From Allocoprococcus comes (GTDB lineage: Bacteria > Bacillota > Clostridia > Lachnospirales > Lachnospiraceae): a stretch of DNA of 64,000 nt. The stretch lies in assembly GCF_013300725.1 (NCBI RefSeq), contig NZ_JAAIMM010000005.1, positions 1 through 64,000 of the forward strand, read 5' to 3'. Position 1 is the stretch's first letter. Every line of letters starts with the position of its first letter. Made by a program: the position numbers and the translations under genes. This document shows positions 1-9,672 of the stretch, in pieces. The notes under the pieces are model-generated. The model saw nothing but the letters and a program-made list of their open reading frames with translations, searched no databases and was not told the DNA's origin.

Positions 1-224
1 TGATCAACAGGTGGCTCTTTTTGAAAAATCAAGGTACAGATGATTACCTACTTACATTTCTTTGGTGTTTCAATATATGCTTTTCCTTTAATGTCATATC
101 TTTGCACCGATTCAATTAGGAAAGAATGTTAAGAAGATCTTCCAGTCACAAATACATCCATATTATCTTTACGAAGGTAGTCATTCAGAACAGCTTCAAA
201 ATAAAAATCTTTGTGAATCTCCAT
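1..224 (-). pseudogene. Remnant of a DUF4143-type AAA ATPase
   Basis: Reading the minus strand from an ATG at 224, behind an AGGAGG site, gives a 31-residue frame ending at 129. It finishes in DVFVTG plus a short tail, which resembles the DVFITGSNS Walker B/sensor region of DUF4143-type ATPases. Beyond the stop, at about 120-60, another frame reads ERYDIKGK-like sequence (VQRYDIKGKAYIETP), a hallmark stretch found much later in the same family. The two pieces are therefore probably what is left after an internal deletion and frameshifts; the remainder lies outside the window or is lost. The family assignment rests on motif recall from two short fragments, so it is tentative. No functional product is expected. 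Confidence 0.45.
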
Positions 225-330
225 CTTAAAACCTCCTTGCGAAAGATTTTTGCAACATGGTGCATTTTTCTATTCTACAATTATATTATATGTGTTAATC
301 TAGATCCTTAAATATATCATAAAAAAAGAC

Positions 331-361
331 TTGAAGGTAACGTAACGTCATCTTTTATAAT
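331..361 (+). promoter_or_regulatory. Probable promoter of the rhamnose operon
   Basis: TTGAAG at 331-336 and a perfect TATAAT at 356-361 are separated by 19 bp, slightly long for a sigma-A promoter. The site lies about 70 bp upstream of rfbA with no gene between. A 12-base stretch downstream (376-387, ATAGAACTAAAT) recurs in the leader at 16927-16938. Confidence 0.45.
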
Positions 362-430
362 AGTAATTGTAAATTATAGAACTAAATTGCTGCATACAGA
401 CAAGATCGTGTACAGAGAGGAGAATTTTAG

Positions 431-1327
431 ATGAAAGGAATCATTCTTGCTGGTGGATCAGGAACAAGACTTTATCCATTAACCATGGTAACATCGAAAC
501 AGCTACTTCCGATTTATGACAAACCAATGATTTATTATCCAATGTCAGTGCTTATGAATGCGGGGATCAGAGATATTCTGATTATTTCGACACCTGCAGA
601 TACACCGAGATTTCAGGATCTGTTAGGAGATGGACACCAGTTTGGCGTAAATCTTCAGTATGCTGTACAGCCAAGTCCGGATGGACTGGCACAGGCATTT
701 ATCATAGGAGCAGACTTTATTGGTGATGAGCCGGTGGCAATGGTTTTAGGAGATAATATTTTTGCCGGACATGGTTTGAAGAAGAGATTAAAAGCCGCAG
801 TAGAAAATGCAGAAACAGGAAAAGGGGCAACCGTTTTCGGATATTATGTAGATGATCCGGAACGTTTTGGAATTGTAGAGTTTGATAAGAATGGAAAAGC
901 TGTCTCTATTGAAGAGAAGCCGGAACATCCAAAGAGTAATTATTGTGTAACAGGTCTTTATTTTTACGATAACCGTGTTGTTGAATACGCAAAGAACTTA
1001 AAACCAAGTGCAAGAGGAGAACTGGAAATCACAGATCTGAACCGCATTTATCTGGAAGATAACAGCTTGAATGTGGAACTTCTTGGACAGGGATTTACCT
1101 GGCTTGACACAGGAACCCATGAATCACTGGTAGATGCAACGAATTTTGTAAAGACAGTAGAGCAGCATCAGCATAGAAAAATCGCGTGTCTCGAGGAAAT
1201 CGCATATCTGAACGGATGGATTTCAAAGGAAGAAGTTCTCGAGGTTTATGAAGTTTTAAAGAAAAATCAGTATGGACAGTACCTGAAAGATGTATTAGAT
1301 GGAAAATATCAGGAACATTTGTATTAA
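431..1327 (+). CDS. rfbA: Glucose-1-phosphate thymidylyltransferase
   Basis: Catalyses dTTP + glucose-1-phosphate to dTDP-glucose, the first step of dTDP-L-rhamnose synthesis in the cytoplasm. The 298-residue length is normal for RfbA/RmlA. The N-terminal nucleotide-binding signature [11 protein letters not shown] lies at residues 6-16, the sugar-binding segment VLGDNIF near residue 107, and EEKP near residue 161. The start ATG has the ribosome site GAGAGGAG upstream. It opens a four-gene rfbA-rfbB-rfbD-rfbC block with short spacers, so the genes are almost certainly co-transcribed. Identification is secure from near-complete family conservation. Confidence 0.97.
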   Translation: MKGIILAGGSGTRLYPLTMVTSKQLLPIYDKPMIYYPMSVLMNAGIRDILIISTPADTPRFQDLLGDGHQFGVNLQYAVQPSPDGLAQAFIIGADFIGDEPVAMVLGDNIFAGHGLKKRLKAAVENAETGKGATVFGYYVDDPERFGIVEFDKNGKAVSIEEKPEHPKSNYCVTGLYFYDNRVVEYAKNLKPSARGELEITDLNRIYLEDNSLNVELLGQGFTWLDTGTHESLVDATNFVKTVEQHQHRKIACLEEIAYLNGWISKEEVLEVYEVLKKNQYGQYLKDVLDGKYQEHLY

Positions 1328-1346
1328 GAAAGGTGAGGAAATAAGA

Positions 1347-2366
1347 ATGACGATAATTGTAACCGGAGGAGCCGGATTTATAGGAAGTAACTTTGTATTT
1401 CATATGCTGGAAAAATATCCTGACTATAGAATTGTGTGTGTAGATAAGCTGACATATGCAGGAAATTTATCTACTTTGGCACCGGTCATGGATAATCCGA
1501 ACTTCCGTTTCTGTAAGATTGATATCTGTGACAGAGAGGCAATTTATCAATTGTTTGAAGAAGAACATCCGGACATGGTTGTAAACTTCGCAGCAGAATC
1601 CCATGTAGACCGTTCTATTGAGAATCCGGAAGTATTCCTGGATACCAATATCAAGGGAACTGCTGTTATGATGGACGCTTGCCGTAAATATGGAATCCAG
1701 AGATATCATCAGGTAAGTACAGATGAAGTATATGGTGATCTTCCGCTGGACAGACCGGACCTTTTCTTTACAGAAGAAACACCGATCCACACAAGCTCTC
1801 CGTACAGCAGTTCCAAGGCAGGAGCAGACCTTCTGGTTCTTGCTTATCACAGAACCTATGGACTTCCTGTAACCATCAGCCGTTGCTCCAACAACTATGG
1901 CCCATATCATTTCCCGGAAAAACTGATTCCGCTGATGATCGCCAATGCATTAGCTGATAAGCCGCTTCCGGTTTATGGAGAAGGCTTAAATGTACGTGAC
2001 TGGTTATATGTTGAGGATCATTGCCGTGCCATCGACCTTATTATTCATAAAGGACGTGTCGGAGAAGTGTACAATGTCGGCGGACATAATGAAATGAAGA
2101 ATATTGACATCGTAAAGATTATCTGTAAAGAACTTGGAAAACCGGAAAGTCTGATCACACATGTAACCGACCGTAAAGGACATGATATGCGTTACGCCAT
2201 CGATCCAACTAAGATCCACAATGAACTTGGATGGCTTCCGGAAACCAAATTTGAAGATGGAATCAAAAAGACCATTCAGTGGTACTTAGATAACAAGGAA
2301 TGGTGGGAGACAATTATTTCCGGCGAATATCAGAATTACTATGAAAAAATGTATGGCAACAGATAA
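1347..2366 (+). CDS. rfbB: dTDP-glucose 4,6-dehydratase
   Basis: Second rhamnose enzyme: converts dTDP-glucose to dTDP-4-keto-6-deoxyglucose using bound NAD. The 339-residue protein is an extended short-chain dehydrogenase, with TGGAGFIG at residues 6-13 for NAD binding, the STDEVYGD segment carrying the dehydratase Asp-Glu pair, and the catalytic YxxxK as YSSSK. An in-frame codon exists further upstream at 1299, inside rfbA, but the ATG at 1347 directly precedes the Rossmann strand (MTIIVTGG) and has AGGTGAGG in front, so it is preferred. Length and all motifs match RmlB. Confidence 0.96.
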   Translation: MTIIVTGGAGFIGSNFVFHMLEKYPDYRIVCVDKLTYAGNLSTLAPVMDNPNFRFCKIDICDREAIYQLFEEEHPDMVVNFAAESHVDRSIENPEVFLDTNIKGTAVMMDACRKYGIQRYHQVSTDEVYGDLPLDRPDLFFTEETPIHTSSPYSSSKAGADLLVLAYHRTYGLPVTISRCSNNYGPYHFPEKLIPLMIANALADKPLPVYGEGLNVRDWLYVEDHCRAIDLIIHKGRVGEVYNVGGHNEMKNIDIVKIICKELGKPESLITHVTDRKGHDMRYAIDPTKIHNELGWLPETKFEDGIKKTIQWYLDNKEWWETIISGEYQNYYEKMYGNR

Positions 2367-2388
2367 GAATAGTAGGAGCGATAGTCGA

Positions 2389-3330
2389 ATGAAAGTATTT
2401 GTAACAGGTGTGGCAGGCCAGCTTGGCCATGATGTCATGAATGAATTGAAAAAAAGAGGCTATGAGGGCATCGGTTCCGATCTTGCACCGGAATATGCAG
2501 GAGTGCAGGACGGAAGTGCTGTTACCACAATGCCATATGTTCCTTTAGATATTACAGATAAAGAAGCAGTAGAAAAAGTTCTCACAGAATGCAGACCGGA
2601 TGTTGTGATCCACTGTGCTGCATGGACCGCGGTAGATCTTGCAGAAGATGAGGATAAGATGGGAAAGGTTCGTGCTATCAATGCCGGAGGGACAGAAAAT
2701 ATTGCAAAGGTTTGCAAAAAGCTTGACTGCAAGATGGTTTACATTTCCACAGACTATGTATTTGACGGACAGGGAACAGAACCATGGCAGCCGGATTGCA
2801 CTGCTTATAAGCCCCTGAATGTTTACGGACAGACAAAGCTGGAAGGTGAGCAGGCGGTCAGCAGCAATCTTGAACGCTACTTTATCGTTCGTATTGCATG
2901 GGTATTTGGAGTAAATGGAAAGAACTTTATTAAAACGATGCTGAATGTAGCGAAGACTCATGATACGCTGAAGGTTGTAAATGACCAGATCGGTACCCCG
3001 ACATATACCTATGATCTGGCACGTTTGCTGGTGGATATGATCGAAACCGACAAATATGGTTATTATCATGCGACAAACGAAGGCGGCTATATCAGTTGGT
3101 ATGATTTTACTAAGGAAATATTCCGACAGGCCGTAGAGATGGGAAGAATAGAATATGCCGAGGATGCTGTGAAAGTGCTTCCGGTTACAACGGAAGAATA
3201 CGGAGTTTCCAAGGCAAAACGACCGTTCAACAGCAGATTAGATAAGAAGAAGCTGGTGGAAAATGGTTTTACACCTCTCCCGACATGGCAGGATGCTTTG
3301 AAGAGATATTTGAAAGAAATTGAGTTCTAG
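2389..3330 (+). CDS. rfbD: dTDP-4-dehydrorhamnose reductase
   Basis: Last rhamnose step: NADPH-dependent reduction of dTDP-4-keto-L-rhamnose. 313 residues, typical for RmlD. The start MKVFVTGVAGQLG gives the GxxGxxG cofactor loop; STDYVFDG and YGQTK supply the catalytic Thr/Tyr/Lys set. An in-frame ATG at 2341 would overlap rfbB and add 16 unrelated residues, whereas the ATG at 2389 follows GTAGGAGCG at good spacing. The order A-B-D-C, with D before C, is a common clostridial arrangement. Confidence 0.95.
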   Translation: MKVFVTGVAGQLGHDVMNELKKRGYEGIGSDLAPEYAGVQDGSAVTTMPYVPLDITDKEAVEKVLTECRPDVVIHCAAWTAVDLAEDEDKMGKVRAINAGGTENIAKVCKKLDCKMVYISTDYVFDGQGTEPWQPDCTAYKPLNVYGQTKLEGEQAVSSNLERYFIVRIAWVFGVNGKNFIKTMLNVAKTHDTLKVVNDQIGTPTYTYDLARLLVDMIETDKYGYYHATNEGGYISWYDFTKEIFRQAVEMGRIEYAEDAVKVLPVTTEEYGVSKAKRPFNSRLDKKKLVENGFTPLPTWQDALKRYLKEIEF

Positions 3331-3346
3331 GTAAGGAGCGGAAAAA

Positions 3347-3958
3347 ATGGGACAGATTAAAGTAGAAAAAAATGCAGGTGGAATCGAAGGACTTTGCGTG
3401 ATCGAACCAACCGTACACGGTGATGCGCGCGGATATTTTATGGAAACCTACAATCAGAAAGATATGGAAGAAGCAGGACTTACAATGACCTTTGTACAGG
3501 ATAATCAGTCTTCTTCTACCAAAGGAGTACTCAGAGGTCTGCATTTTCAGAAACAGTTTCCTCAGGGAAAACTGGTCCGTGTTGTAAAAGGAAGCGTTTT
3601 TGATGTCGCTGTGGACTTGAGAAGCGGATCCGAAACCTATGGGAAATGGTTTGGAGTAGAACTGACAGAAGAAAATAAAAAACAGTTCTATATTCCGGAA
3701 GGATTCGCTCACGGATTCCTGGTGTTATCTGACCTGGCAGAATTCTGCTACAAGTGTACAGATTTTTATCATCCGGGAGATGAAGGCGGACTTGCATGGA
3801 ATGATCCGGAAATCGGCATCGAATGGCCGGAGCTGACGGGAGAATATCATGGTACAGCAAGCGGCGAAGGTTATGCACTGACAGATGGAACCAAACTGAA
3901 TTTAAGTGAAAAAGATGTATTATGGAAAGGTTTGAAAGATACCTTCCGATTTGAATAA
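3347..3958 (+). CDS. rfbC: dTDP-4-dehydrorhamnose 3,5-epimerase
   Basis: Third reaction of the pathway: epimerises dTDP-4-keto-6-deoxyglucose at C3 and C5 to the L-rhamno form. 203 residues with the cupin core of RmlC. Visible family marks are DARGYFMETYN, QDNQSSS, VLRGLHFQ (catalytic His) and the FAHGFLVLSD segment. The C-terminal tail of about 20 residues is slightly longer than in some homologues. It follows rfbD by 16 bp with TAAGGAG before the ATG and closes the rhamnose block at a clear terminator. Confidence 0.95.
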   Translation: MGQIKVEKNAGGIEGLCVIEPTVHGDARGYFMETYNQKDMEEAGLTMTFVQDNQSSSTKGVLRGLHFQKQFPQGKLVRVVKGSVFDVAVDLRSGSETYGKWFGVELTEENKKQFYIPEGFAHGFLVLSDLAEFCYKCTDFYHPGDEGGLAWNDPEIGIEWPELTGEYHGTASGEGYALTDGTKLNLSEKDVLWKGLKDTFRFE

Positions 3959-3969
3959 CAGGAATACTT

Positions 3970-4005
3970 ATCCTCGGCATGAGTTGTGCCGGGGATTTTC
4001 ATTTT
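3970..4005 (+). terminator. Intrinsic terminator after rfbC
   Basis: Ten-base-pair stem ATCCTCGGCA / TGCCGGGGAT (3970-3979 with 3987-3996, one G-U pair) with a 7-nt loop, followed by a T-rich stretch. It separates the rhamnose block from the next gene. Confidence 0.8.
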
Positions 4006-4056
4006 ATGAGAAAAATCTTAAAAAAAAGGAAAAATGTTTTAATTGAACCTTGTATG

Positions 4057-4065
4057 TGTTATAAT
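4057..4065 (+). promoter_or_regulatory. Extended -10 promoter element
   Basis: TGTTATAAT is a perfect TATAAT (4060-4065) preceded by the TGn extension, 48 bp before the nucleotidyltransferase start. The -35 region is only T-rich. Its position just behind the rfbC terminator supports a new transcription unit. Confidence 0.55.
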
Positions 4066-4112
4066 CAGAGGTAAATGTTAAAATTTTGCTATATACAAAT
4101 GGAGGAATTATT

Positions 4113-5024
4113 ATGAATAAAGCTACATTAGTTGTTATGGCAGCTGGGATTGGAAGCAGATTTGGCGGTGGCATTAAGCAGTTAGAGCCGGTAGGACCAA
4201 AGGGCGAGATCATTATGGACTATTCCATTTATGATGCAATACAGGCAGGTTTTGATAAAGTTGTTTTCGTTATCAGAAAAGACTTAGAGGAAGATTTCCG
4301 CAGAATTATCGGAGACCGTATCGAGAAAAAAATCAAAGTCGAGTATGCTTTCCAGGAGGTGGATGATATACCGGCGGAATATAAAGAAAAGTTTGCCGGA
4401 AGAACGAAACCTTGGGGAACCGGTCAGGCCATTTTATGCTGTAAGGATGTAGTAAAAGAACCATTCCTTGTAATAAATGCGGATGATTATTATGGAAAAG
4501 AAGCTTATGTAGAAGCTTTTCGTGAACTGACGAAGGAAGAAGAAAAGTCAGACAAGATGCAGATCAGCATGGTAGGCTTTGTTCTTAAGAATACATTGAG
4601 TGAGAATGGCGGTGTGACACGAGGAGTCTGCAAGGTGGATGAGAACCAGATGCTGACCAAGATCGTGGAAACTTCCAATATCGTGAAAACAGAAACAGGT
4701 GCCGCAGTTTTAACTGATGGAAAGGAAGAAATCATTGATGCGGATACTCCGGTTTCTATGAATATGTGGGGACTTACACCAGAATTTTTTGGTATTTTAG
4801 AGAGTGGTTTTGCTGAATTCCTTGACAAACAAGAAGCAGGCAATCTGAAAGGAGAATATCTGCTTCCGACCATTATCGGAGATCTTCTGGAAAAAGATCA
4901 GGTTTCGGTAAAAGTGTTAAAATCCCATGACAAGTGGTTTGGGGTTACCTATAAAGAAGACAAAGACCTTGTCGTAAGAGAAGTAAAAGCTCTGATAGAA
5001 AAAGGACTATATCCAGAGAATTAA
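4113..5024 (+). CDS. Sugar nucleotidyltransferase (substrate unknown)
   Basis: A 303-residue NTP-transferase fold protein. The N-terminal LVVMAAGIGSRFGGG matches the nucleotide-binding signature of sugar-phosphate nucleotidyltransferases, and VINADDYYG near residue 115 resembles the metal/sugar-phosphate site. It is distinct from rfbA and from GalU, so the sugar and nucleotide cannot be named. The ATG at 4113 follows GGAGG; an earlier in-frame ATG at 4086 lacks a ribosome site. It sits at the head of a run of glycan genes, 18 bp before a GtrB-like transferase, and may supply an activated sugar to that branch. That link is inference. Confidence 0.8.
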   Translation: MNKATLVVMAAGIGSRFGGGIKQLEPVGPKGEIIMDYSIYDAIQAGFDKVVFVIRKDLEEDFRRIIGDRIEKKIKVEYAFQEVDDIPAEYKEKFAGRTKPWGTGQAILCCKDVVKEPFLVINADDYYGKEAYVEAFRELTKEEEKSDKMQISMVGFVLKNTLSENGGVTRGVCKVDENQMLTKIVETSNIVKTETGAAVLTDGKEEIIDADTPVSMNMWGLTPEFFGILESGFAEFLDKQEAGNLKGEYLLPTIIGDLLEKDQVSVKVLKSHDKWFGVTYKEDKDLVVREVKALIEKGLYPEN

Positions 5025-5042
5025 GGAAGAGGAAAAGAATAA

Positions 5043-5987
5043 ATGGGTGATGTATTATATATAGTAGTTCCTTGCTACAACGAAGAAGCGGTTCTTCCGG
5101 AAACGCAAAAAGAACTGGGCAATAAGCTGGAAACAATGATTACAGCTGGTGCTGTTTCCGAAAAGAGCAGAATTATTTTTGTAGACGACGGATCAAAAGA
5201 CAGAACATGGGAACTTATCGAAAAATATCACAGTGAGAATCCGAGAATTGGCGGTGTCAAGCTGGCACACAACAGAGGTCATCAGTTCGCAGTTCTGGCC
5301 GGTCTTATGACAGTAAAAGATCTGTGTGATATGGCGATTACCATGGATGCGGATCTACAGGATGACATCGATGTAGTAGACAAATTTGTTGAAAAATACA
5401 AAGAAGGCTGTGAAGTTGTATATGGAGTCAGAAATTCCCGTGCAACGGATACGTTCTTCAAAAAAACGACTGCAGAAGGATTTTACAAGATCATGCAGGC
5501 GATGGGAGTAGACATCGTATTTAACCATGCAGACTATCGACTGATGAGTAAAACCGTATTAGATGCCTTATCTGAATATAAAGAAGTAAATCTGTTTCTG
5601 CGTGGAATCGTTCCACTGATCGGATACAAAAGCGATACCGTAGAATATGCAAGAAAAGAACGTTTTGCCGGAGAATCCAAATATCCGCTAAAAAAAATGC
5701 TTGCCTTTGCTATTGATGGAATTACTTCATTCAGTATTAAACCAATCCGTCTGATCACAACTCTCGGTGTAGGAGCCTTATGCGCCAGTGCGCTGATGAT
5801 TATCTGGTTTATTATCGGAGCAGTCAGAGGAAACACAGTTTCGGGCTGGGCAACCATCGTTATTTCCATCTGGCTTTTTGGAGGACTCATCTTATTAGGT
5901 CTGGGCGTTGTCGGAGAGTATATTGGAAAGATTTATATGGAAGCAAAAGGAAGACCACGCTTCAGAGTAGAAAAATTCTTAGGGTAG
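5043..5987 (+). CDS. GtrB/DPM1-like glycosyltransferase family 2
   Basis: 314 residues. An N-terminal GT-A domain (about 1-225) carries IVVPCYNEE at the nucleotide-sugar site and DADLQDD near residues 101-107, the Asp motif of polyprenol-phosphate sugar transferases. Two hydrophobic helices follow near 232-254 and 268-290, typical of GtrB/YfdH-like enzymes that move a sugar from a nucleotide donor to undecaprenyl phosphate on the inner membrane face. The next gene encodes a GtrA-like flippase candidate, as in gtrAB glucosylation modules. The third partner, a GT-C transferase using the lipid-linked sugar, could be the protein at 13115. Donor sugar is unknown. Confidence 0.88.
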   Translation: MGDVLYIVVPCYNEEAVLPETQKELGNKLETMITAGAVSEKSRIIFVDDGSKDRTWELIEKYHSENPRIGGVKLAHNRGHQFAVLAGLMTVKDLCDMAITMDADLQDDIDVVDKFVEKYKEGCEVVYGVRNSRATDTFFKKTTAEGFYKIMQAMGVDIVFNHADYRLMSKTVLDALSEYKEVNLFLRGIVPLIGYKSDTVEYARKERFAGESKYPLKKMLAFAIDGITSFSIKPIRLITTLGVGALCASALMIIWFIIGAVRGNTVSGWATIVISIWLFGGLILLGLGVVGEYIGKIYMEAKGRPRFRVEKFLG

Positions 5988-5994
5988 AAGTAGA

Positions 5995-6411
5995 ATGCGG
6001 AAATTAAAAGAATTATGGGATAAAATCGGAGTCCAGTTTATTAAATTTGGCATGGTAGGAGTAAGTAATACGGTTGTTTCACTGGCAACTTATTATTTGT
6101 TTACATTTTTTGGTGTGCATTATCTCATCGCGAATGCACTTGGATTTGTGACAGGAACGCTGAATGCATATTATTGGAACAGCAAATTCGTATTTAAAGA
6201 AGAAGCAAAAGAGAGTGGCAATAAAAAAGAATCCCTGGTAAAAACCTATATTTCTTATGGATTCAGCTTCATCCTCAGTACTCTTTTACTTTATTTACAG
6301 GTTAACATCCTGGGAATATCACAGGCTGTGGCACCGATTATCAATATTATGATCACAACGCCGATTAATTTTTTGATGAATAAATTTTGGACATTTGCTA
6401 AGAAGGGATAA
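5995..6411 (+). CDS. GtrA-like membrane protein
   Basis: 138 residues with four predicted membrane helices, matching the GtrA family in size and in the FGMVGVSNTVVSLATYY opening and FLMNKFWTF ending. GtrA proteins are thought to flip polyprenol-phosphate-linked sugars across the membrane. It starts 8 bp after the GtrB-like gene and is translationally close to it, so the two are one functional pair. A basic loop (KEEAKESGNKKES) sits between helices two and three. Confidence 0.85.
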   Translation: MRKLKELWDKIGVQFIKFGMVGVSNTVVSLATYYLFTFFGVHYLIANALGFVTGTLNAYYWNSKFVFKEEAKESGNKKESLVKTYISYGFSFILSTLLLYLQVNILGISQAVAPIINIMITTPINFLMNKFWTFAKKG

Positions 6412-6416
6412 ATGGA

Positions 6417-7211
6417 ATGGAATATCAAAATACAGATCACACATTTGCAGTGTGTGCATACAAGGAATCGCCGTATCTGGAAAGCTGCATCAAATCGCTT
6501 GTAAACCAGAAGGTAAAAAGTAATATTATCGTTTGTACGTCGACACCTTGTGAGTTTATCGAGAATATGGCAAAAAAATATGACCTTCCTTATTATGTAA
6601 GGGAAGGAAAGAGCGATATTTGTGATGACTGGAATTTTTCTGTTGCATGTACAAAAACGAATTATGTGACAGTTGCGCATCAGGATGATGTGTATAATGA
6701 ACATTATGTGGAAGAACTTTTGAAACATATTCCGGATGAAAAGATGTCGATCTTTATCGCAGATTATCTGCCTCTGAAAGGCGGAAAAGTCGGAAAGCGA
6801 GATATAAACAGTAAGCTCCGGAAGTTTTTGAGACAGCCTATGAGATGTAAAAAACTTGCTGCCTCAAAGTGGTGGAGAAGAAGGATTCTATCTCTGGGAA
6901 ACAGCATCTGCTGTCCGGGAGTTACCTATAATAAAAGTGTGGTAGGACTTCCAATCTTTACTTCCAAGATGAAGTTCTGTATTGACTGGGATACTTTTTT
7001 GAAATGTGCAGAGATTAAAAATTCACATTTTGCTTATTGTGATACACCTATCATTTATTATCGAATTCATGACGGGGCAACAAGCAAGGAATTTATCGTC
7101 GATCACAGAAGAATCAAAGAAGATACCGATATGTTTAATAAATTCTGGCCTTCTTTTTTAACAAAGATCATTATGGTTTTTTACAAAAAGGCTTATGATA
7201 CTTACAATTAG
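6417..7211 (+). CDS. Glycosyltransferase family 2
   Basis: 264 residues with the GT2 fold: an FAVCAYKESPYLESCIKSL opening, a VAHQDDVY segment near residue 85 in place of the usual DxD, and a C-terminal YRIHDGATSKE motif seen in rhamnosyl-type GT2 enzymes. No membrane helix. It follows the GtrA-like gene by 5 bp (AAGGGA upstream of ATG), so it belongs to the same transcript. It probably adds one residue of the surface glycan in the cytoplasm; acceptor and donor cannot be read from sequence. Confidence 0.8.
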   Translation: MEYQNTDHTFAVCAYKESPYLESCIKSLVNQKVKSNIIVCTSTPCEFIENMAKKYDLPYYVREGKSDICDDWNFSVACTKTNYVTVAHQDDVYNEHYVEELLKHIPDEKMSIFIADYLPLKGGKVGKRDINSKLRKFLRQPMRCKKLAASKWWRRRILSLGNSICCPGVTYNKSVVGLPIFTSKMKFCIDWDTFLKCAEIKNSHFAYCDTPIIYYRIHDGATSKEFIVDHRRIKEDTDMFNKFWPSFLTKIIMVFYKKAYDTYN

Positions 7212-7243
7212 GAACAGACAGTTTAGAATGGCGGAGTAAGTAA

Positions 7244-9589
7244 ATGAAAATAAATAGAATATTTGCAGTGCTGATGGCAGTAATTTTTATAGGAAGTCAG
7301 CCAATGGCAGTTCTGGCAGAAGATGTGCCAAATGAAATAGAAAATGTATCAAACGAAACAGAAGAGCTGCTAAATGAAACGGAAGATATAGCAAATGAAA
7401 CAGAGAATGTATCGGATGAAGCAGAAACTGTTTCGGACGAAACAGCAGAGAGTGAAGGACTAAGGGATCAGAGCGGATTTGTGGAGAACAGTTTCCGTTA
7501 TTCCAACGGTCAGCCGATCCAAAAGAGGTCAGCCGGTGCATATGCCATCAGTGATACATCGAATGCCTATAAAAAAATCAATGGCGTTTGCTATAATTCA
7601 CAGGGAGAACCGGTTGAGGGAGCAATCGGAAAGGTCATCGACGTGAGTGAACACAACCAGGATATTGACTGGGAAAAAGTAAAGAACTCAGATGTCGATT
7701 TTGCAATTCTCCGTGTTGGATATGGAAATGATGTTTCTTATCAAGATGATAAAAAATGGCAGTATAACGTATCTGAGTGTACAAGATTAGGAATTCCTTT
7801 CGGAGTTTATATCTATTCTTACGCTGAGAATACAACGGAAGCCGAAAGTGAAGCGGATCACGTACTGCGACTGATCAAGGGATACAATCTGGCATATCCG
7901 GTGTATTATGATCTGGAGGATAACAGCCAGGTCAGCCTTGGAAATGACACGATCCAGAAGTTTGCTGAAACCTTTTGCAATAAGATCAGCAATGCAGGAT
8001 ATCAGGTAGGTGTGTATGCGAATCTGAATTGGTGGAACAATTACCTGACAGGCAGTGTCTATAACAATTGGCATCGCTGGGTGGCACAGTATAATTATCA
8101 ATGTGATTATAACGGGAATTATGATATGTGGCAGTGCACCAGCAAGGCACAGGTGGAAGGAATCAGTACAGATGTGGATGTCAGCTTTTACTATGGCAAT
8201 CTGTTAAGTGATGCAGATGTGAATACACCGGTTGTAGAAGTAGGTGATACCGACCTTATCAGCTATTGTGCAAATATTCAAAATGATGGCTGGACAGACT
8301 GGAAGAAAAACGGGCATGCCCTTGGAACAATCGGAAAGAGCCTGCGTCTGGAGGCACTGAAAATCCAGACAAACAGCGAAAATCTGGGAGTAAGTTATAC
8401 CGGACTTGTGGCTGGGTATGGATGGACTGATGAAGTTCAAACCGGCGCAATGCTTGGCACAGAAGGCCAGAGCAGAGCTCTGGAGGCTATTAAACTTAAT
8501 CTGACCGGAGATGATGCAGAGAATTACGATATTTATTACCGGGTACATAGCAGTAATTTTGGCTGGCTTGGCTGGGCGAAAAATGGAGAGAAAGCCGGAA
8601 CAGAAGAGTATGGCTATGCGATAGAGGCAGTACAGATTGCTGTTTTGCCAAAGGGAAGCGCTGCTCCTGGAGAAACGGCAGATGCGTATCATTTTAACGA
8701 AGAGTGGAATAAACCGTCAGTTAAATATACCGCCCATGTGCAAAATGTCGGTTGGCAGCCGACTTGCTGCAATCAGGAAACAGCAGGAACGATCGGGAAA
8801 AACCAGCGTCTGGAAGCTTTGCAAATAAGTTTGTCTGGTCGTGGATTTTCAGGAGACATTCATTATAGTACCCATGTGGAAGATATTGGATGGCAGTCAG
8901 AAGTTTCAAATGGAGAAACGGCAGGGACGATCGGACAGAATAAGAGGATTGAAGCAATAAAAATCTGGCTGACCGGTGAGATAGAAAAGGAATATAATGT
9001 GTATTACCGCGTCCATGTCCAGAACTTTGGCTGGCTTGACTGGGCGAAGAATGGAGAAATTGCAGGAACGGTTAACTATGGTTATCGGATGGAAGCAATA
9101 AAGATTGCTCTGGTTCGTAAAGACGGAGATGGGCTGACACCGGTAGGAACTTCCTCAAAAACCTTTGATACCCAGGCTGTTTACAGTGCCCATGTTCAAA
9201 ATATTGGCTGGCAGGATGAGGTCTATAATGGAGAGACGATCGGAACCGTTGGTCAGGGACTCCGCATGGAGGCTTTGAAACTGGATTTATATAAGCCATT
9301 GTATTCGGGAGATGTTACCTATAGCGCCCATGTTCAGAATATTGGCTGGCAGGACTGGAAAAAAGATGGCGAGATATCCGGTACAGTCGGAGAAAAACTT
9401 CAAATGGAAGCGGTTAAGATAAAACTGACCGGTGAGATGGCGGATCATTACGATATTTATTATCGTGCACAGGTTGAAGAACTTGGCTGGCTGGAGTGGG
9501 TAAAAGATGGAAAAGAAGCCGGGACTACAGGCAAGGGATACAGACTGGAATCCTTGGAGATTAAACTTGTGCCGAAGACAGAAGGATAA
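7244..9589 (+). CDS. Secreted GH25 muramidase with nine ChW repeats
   Basis: 781 residues. A signal peptide ends near AVLA at residue 25. A low-complexity acidic stretch of NETE/DEAE repeats (about 30-65) is followed by a GH25 lysozyme domain (about 128-322) with IDVSEHN at the first catalytic Asp and YDLED (Asp223, Glu225) as the second acidic pair; it would cleave MurNAc-GlcNAc bonds. From about 330 to the end there are nine ChW (clostridial hydrophobic, conserved GW) repeats in three triplets, where the third repeat of each reads YYRVHxxNFGWLxWAKNG. ChW repeats are thought to bind the wall or glycans. Located inside the glycan cluster, on the same strand. No LPXTG or membrane anchor. Confidence 0.93.
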   Translation: MKINRIFAVLMAVIFIGSQPMAVLAEDVPNEIENVSNETEELLNETEDIANETENVSDEAETVSDETAESEGLRDQSGFVENSFRYSNGQPIQKRSAGAYAISDTSNAYKKINGVCYNSQGEPVEGAIGKVIDVSEHNQDIDWEKVKNSDVDFAILRVGYGNDVSYQDDKKWQYNVSECTRLGIPFGVYIYSYAENTTEAESEADHVLRLIKGYNLAYPVYYDLEDNSQVSLGNDTIQKFAETFCNKISNAGYQVGVYANLNWWNNYLTGSVYNNWHRWVAQYNYQCDYNGNYDMWQCTSKAQVEGISTDVDVSFYYGNLLSDADVNTPVVEVGDTDLISYCANIQNDGWTDWKKNGHALGTIGKSLRLEALKIQTNSENLGVSYTGLVAGYGWTDEVQTGAMLGTEGQSRALEAIKLNLTGDDAENYDIYYRVHSSNFGWLGWAKNGEKAGTEEYGYAIEAVQIAVLPKGSAAPGETADAYHFNEEWNKPSVKYTAHVQNVGWQPTCCNQETAGTIGKNQRLEALQISLSGRGFSGDIHYSTHVEDIGWQSEVSNGETAGTIGQNKRIEAIKIWLTGEIEKEYNVYYRVHVQNFGWLDWAKNGEIAGTVNYGYRMEAIKIALVRKDGDGLTPVGTSSKTFDTQAVYSAHVQNIGWQDEVYNGETIGTVGQGLRMEALKLDLYKPLYSGDVTYSAHVQNIGWQDWKKDGEISGTVGEKLQMEAVKIKLTGEMADHYDIYYRAQVEELGWLEWVKDGKEAGTTGKGYRLESLEIKLVPKTEG

Positions 9590-9609
9590 AAAGAAGCATA
9601 AGGAATAGA

Positions 9610-9651
9610 AGAGACGCTGAAGTGATTTGCCATGAACTTCAGCGTTTCTCT
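9610..9651 (+). terminator. Hairpin after the muramidase gene
   Basis: Left arm at 9610-9623 and right arm at 9636-9651 pair over ten perfect base pairs (ACGCTGAAGT / ACTTCAGCGT), then over a bulged AGAG/CTCT base. The following T content is modest, so termination may be partial. Confidence 0.55.
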
Positions 9652-9672
9652 GCCTTGAAAGTTATAAAAATG

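Noticed and set aside
126-311. 61-codon plus-strand frame upstream of rfbA
   Set aside because: No ribosome site and Lys/Ile/Phe-rich composition from AT-rich DNA; opposite to the ATPase remnant.
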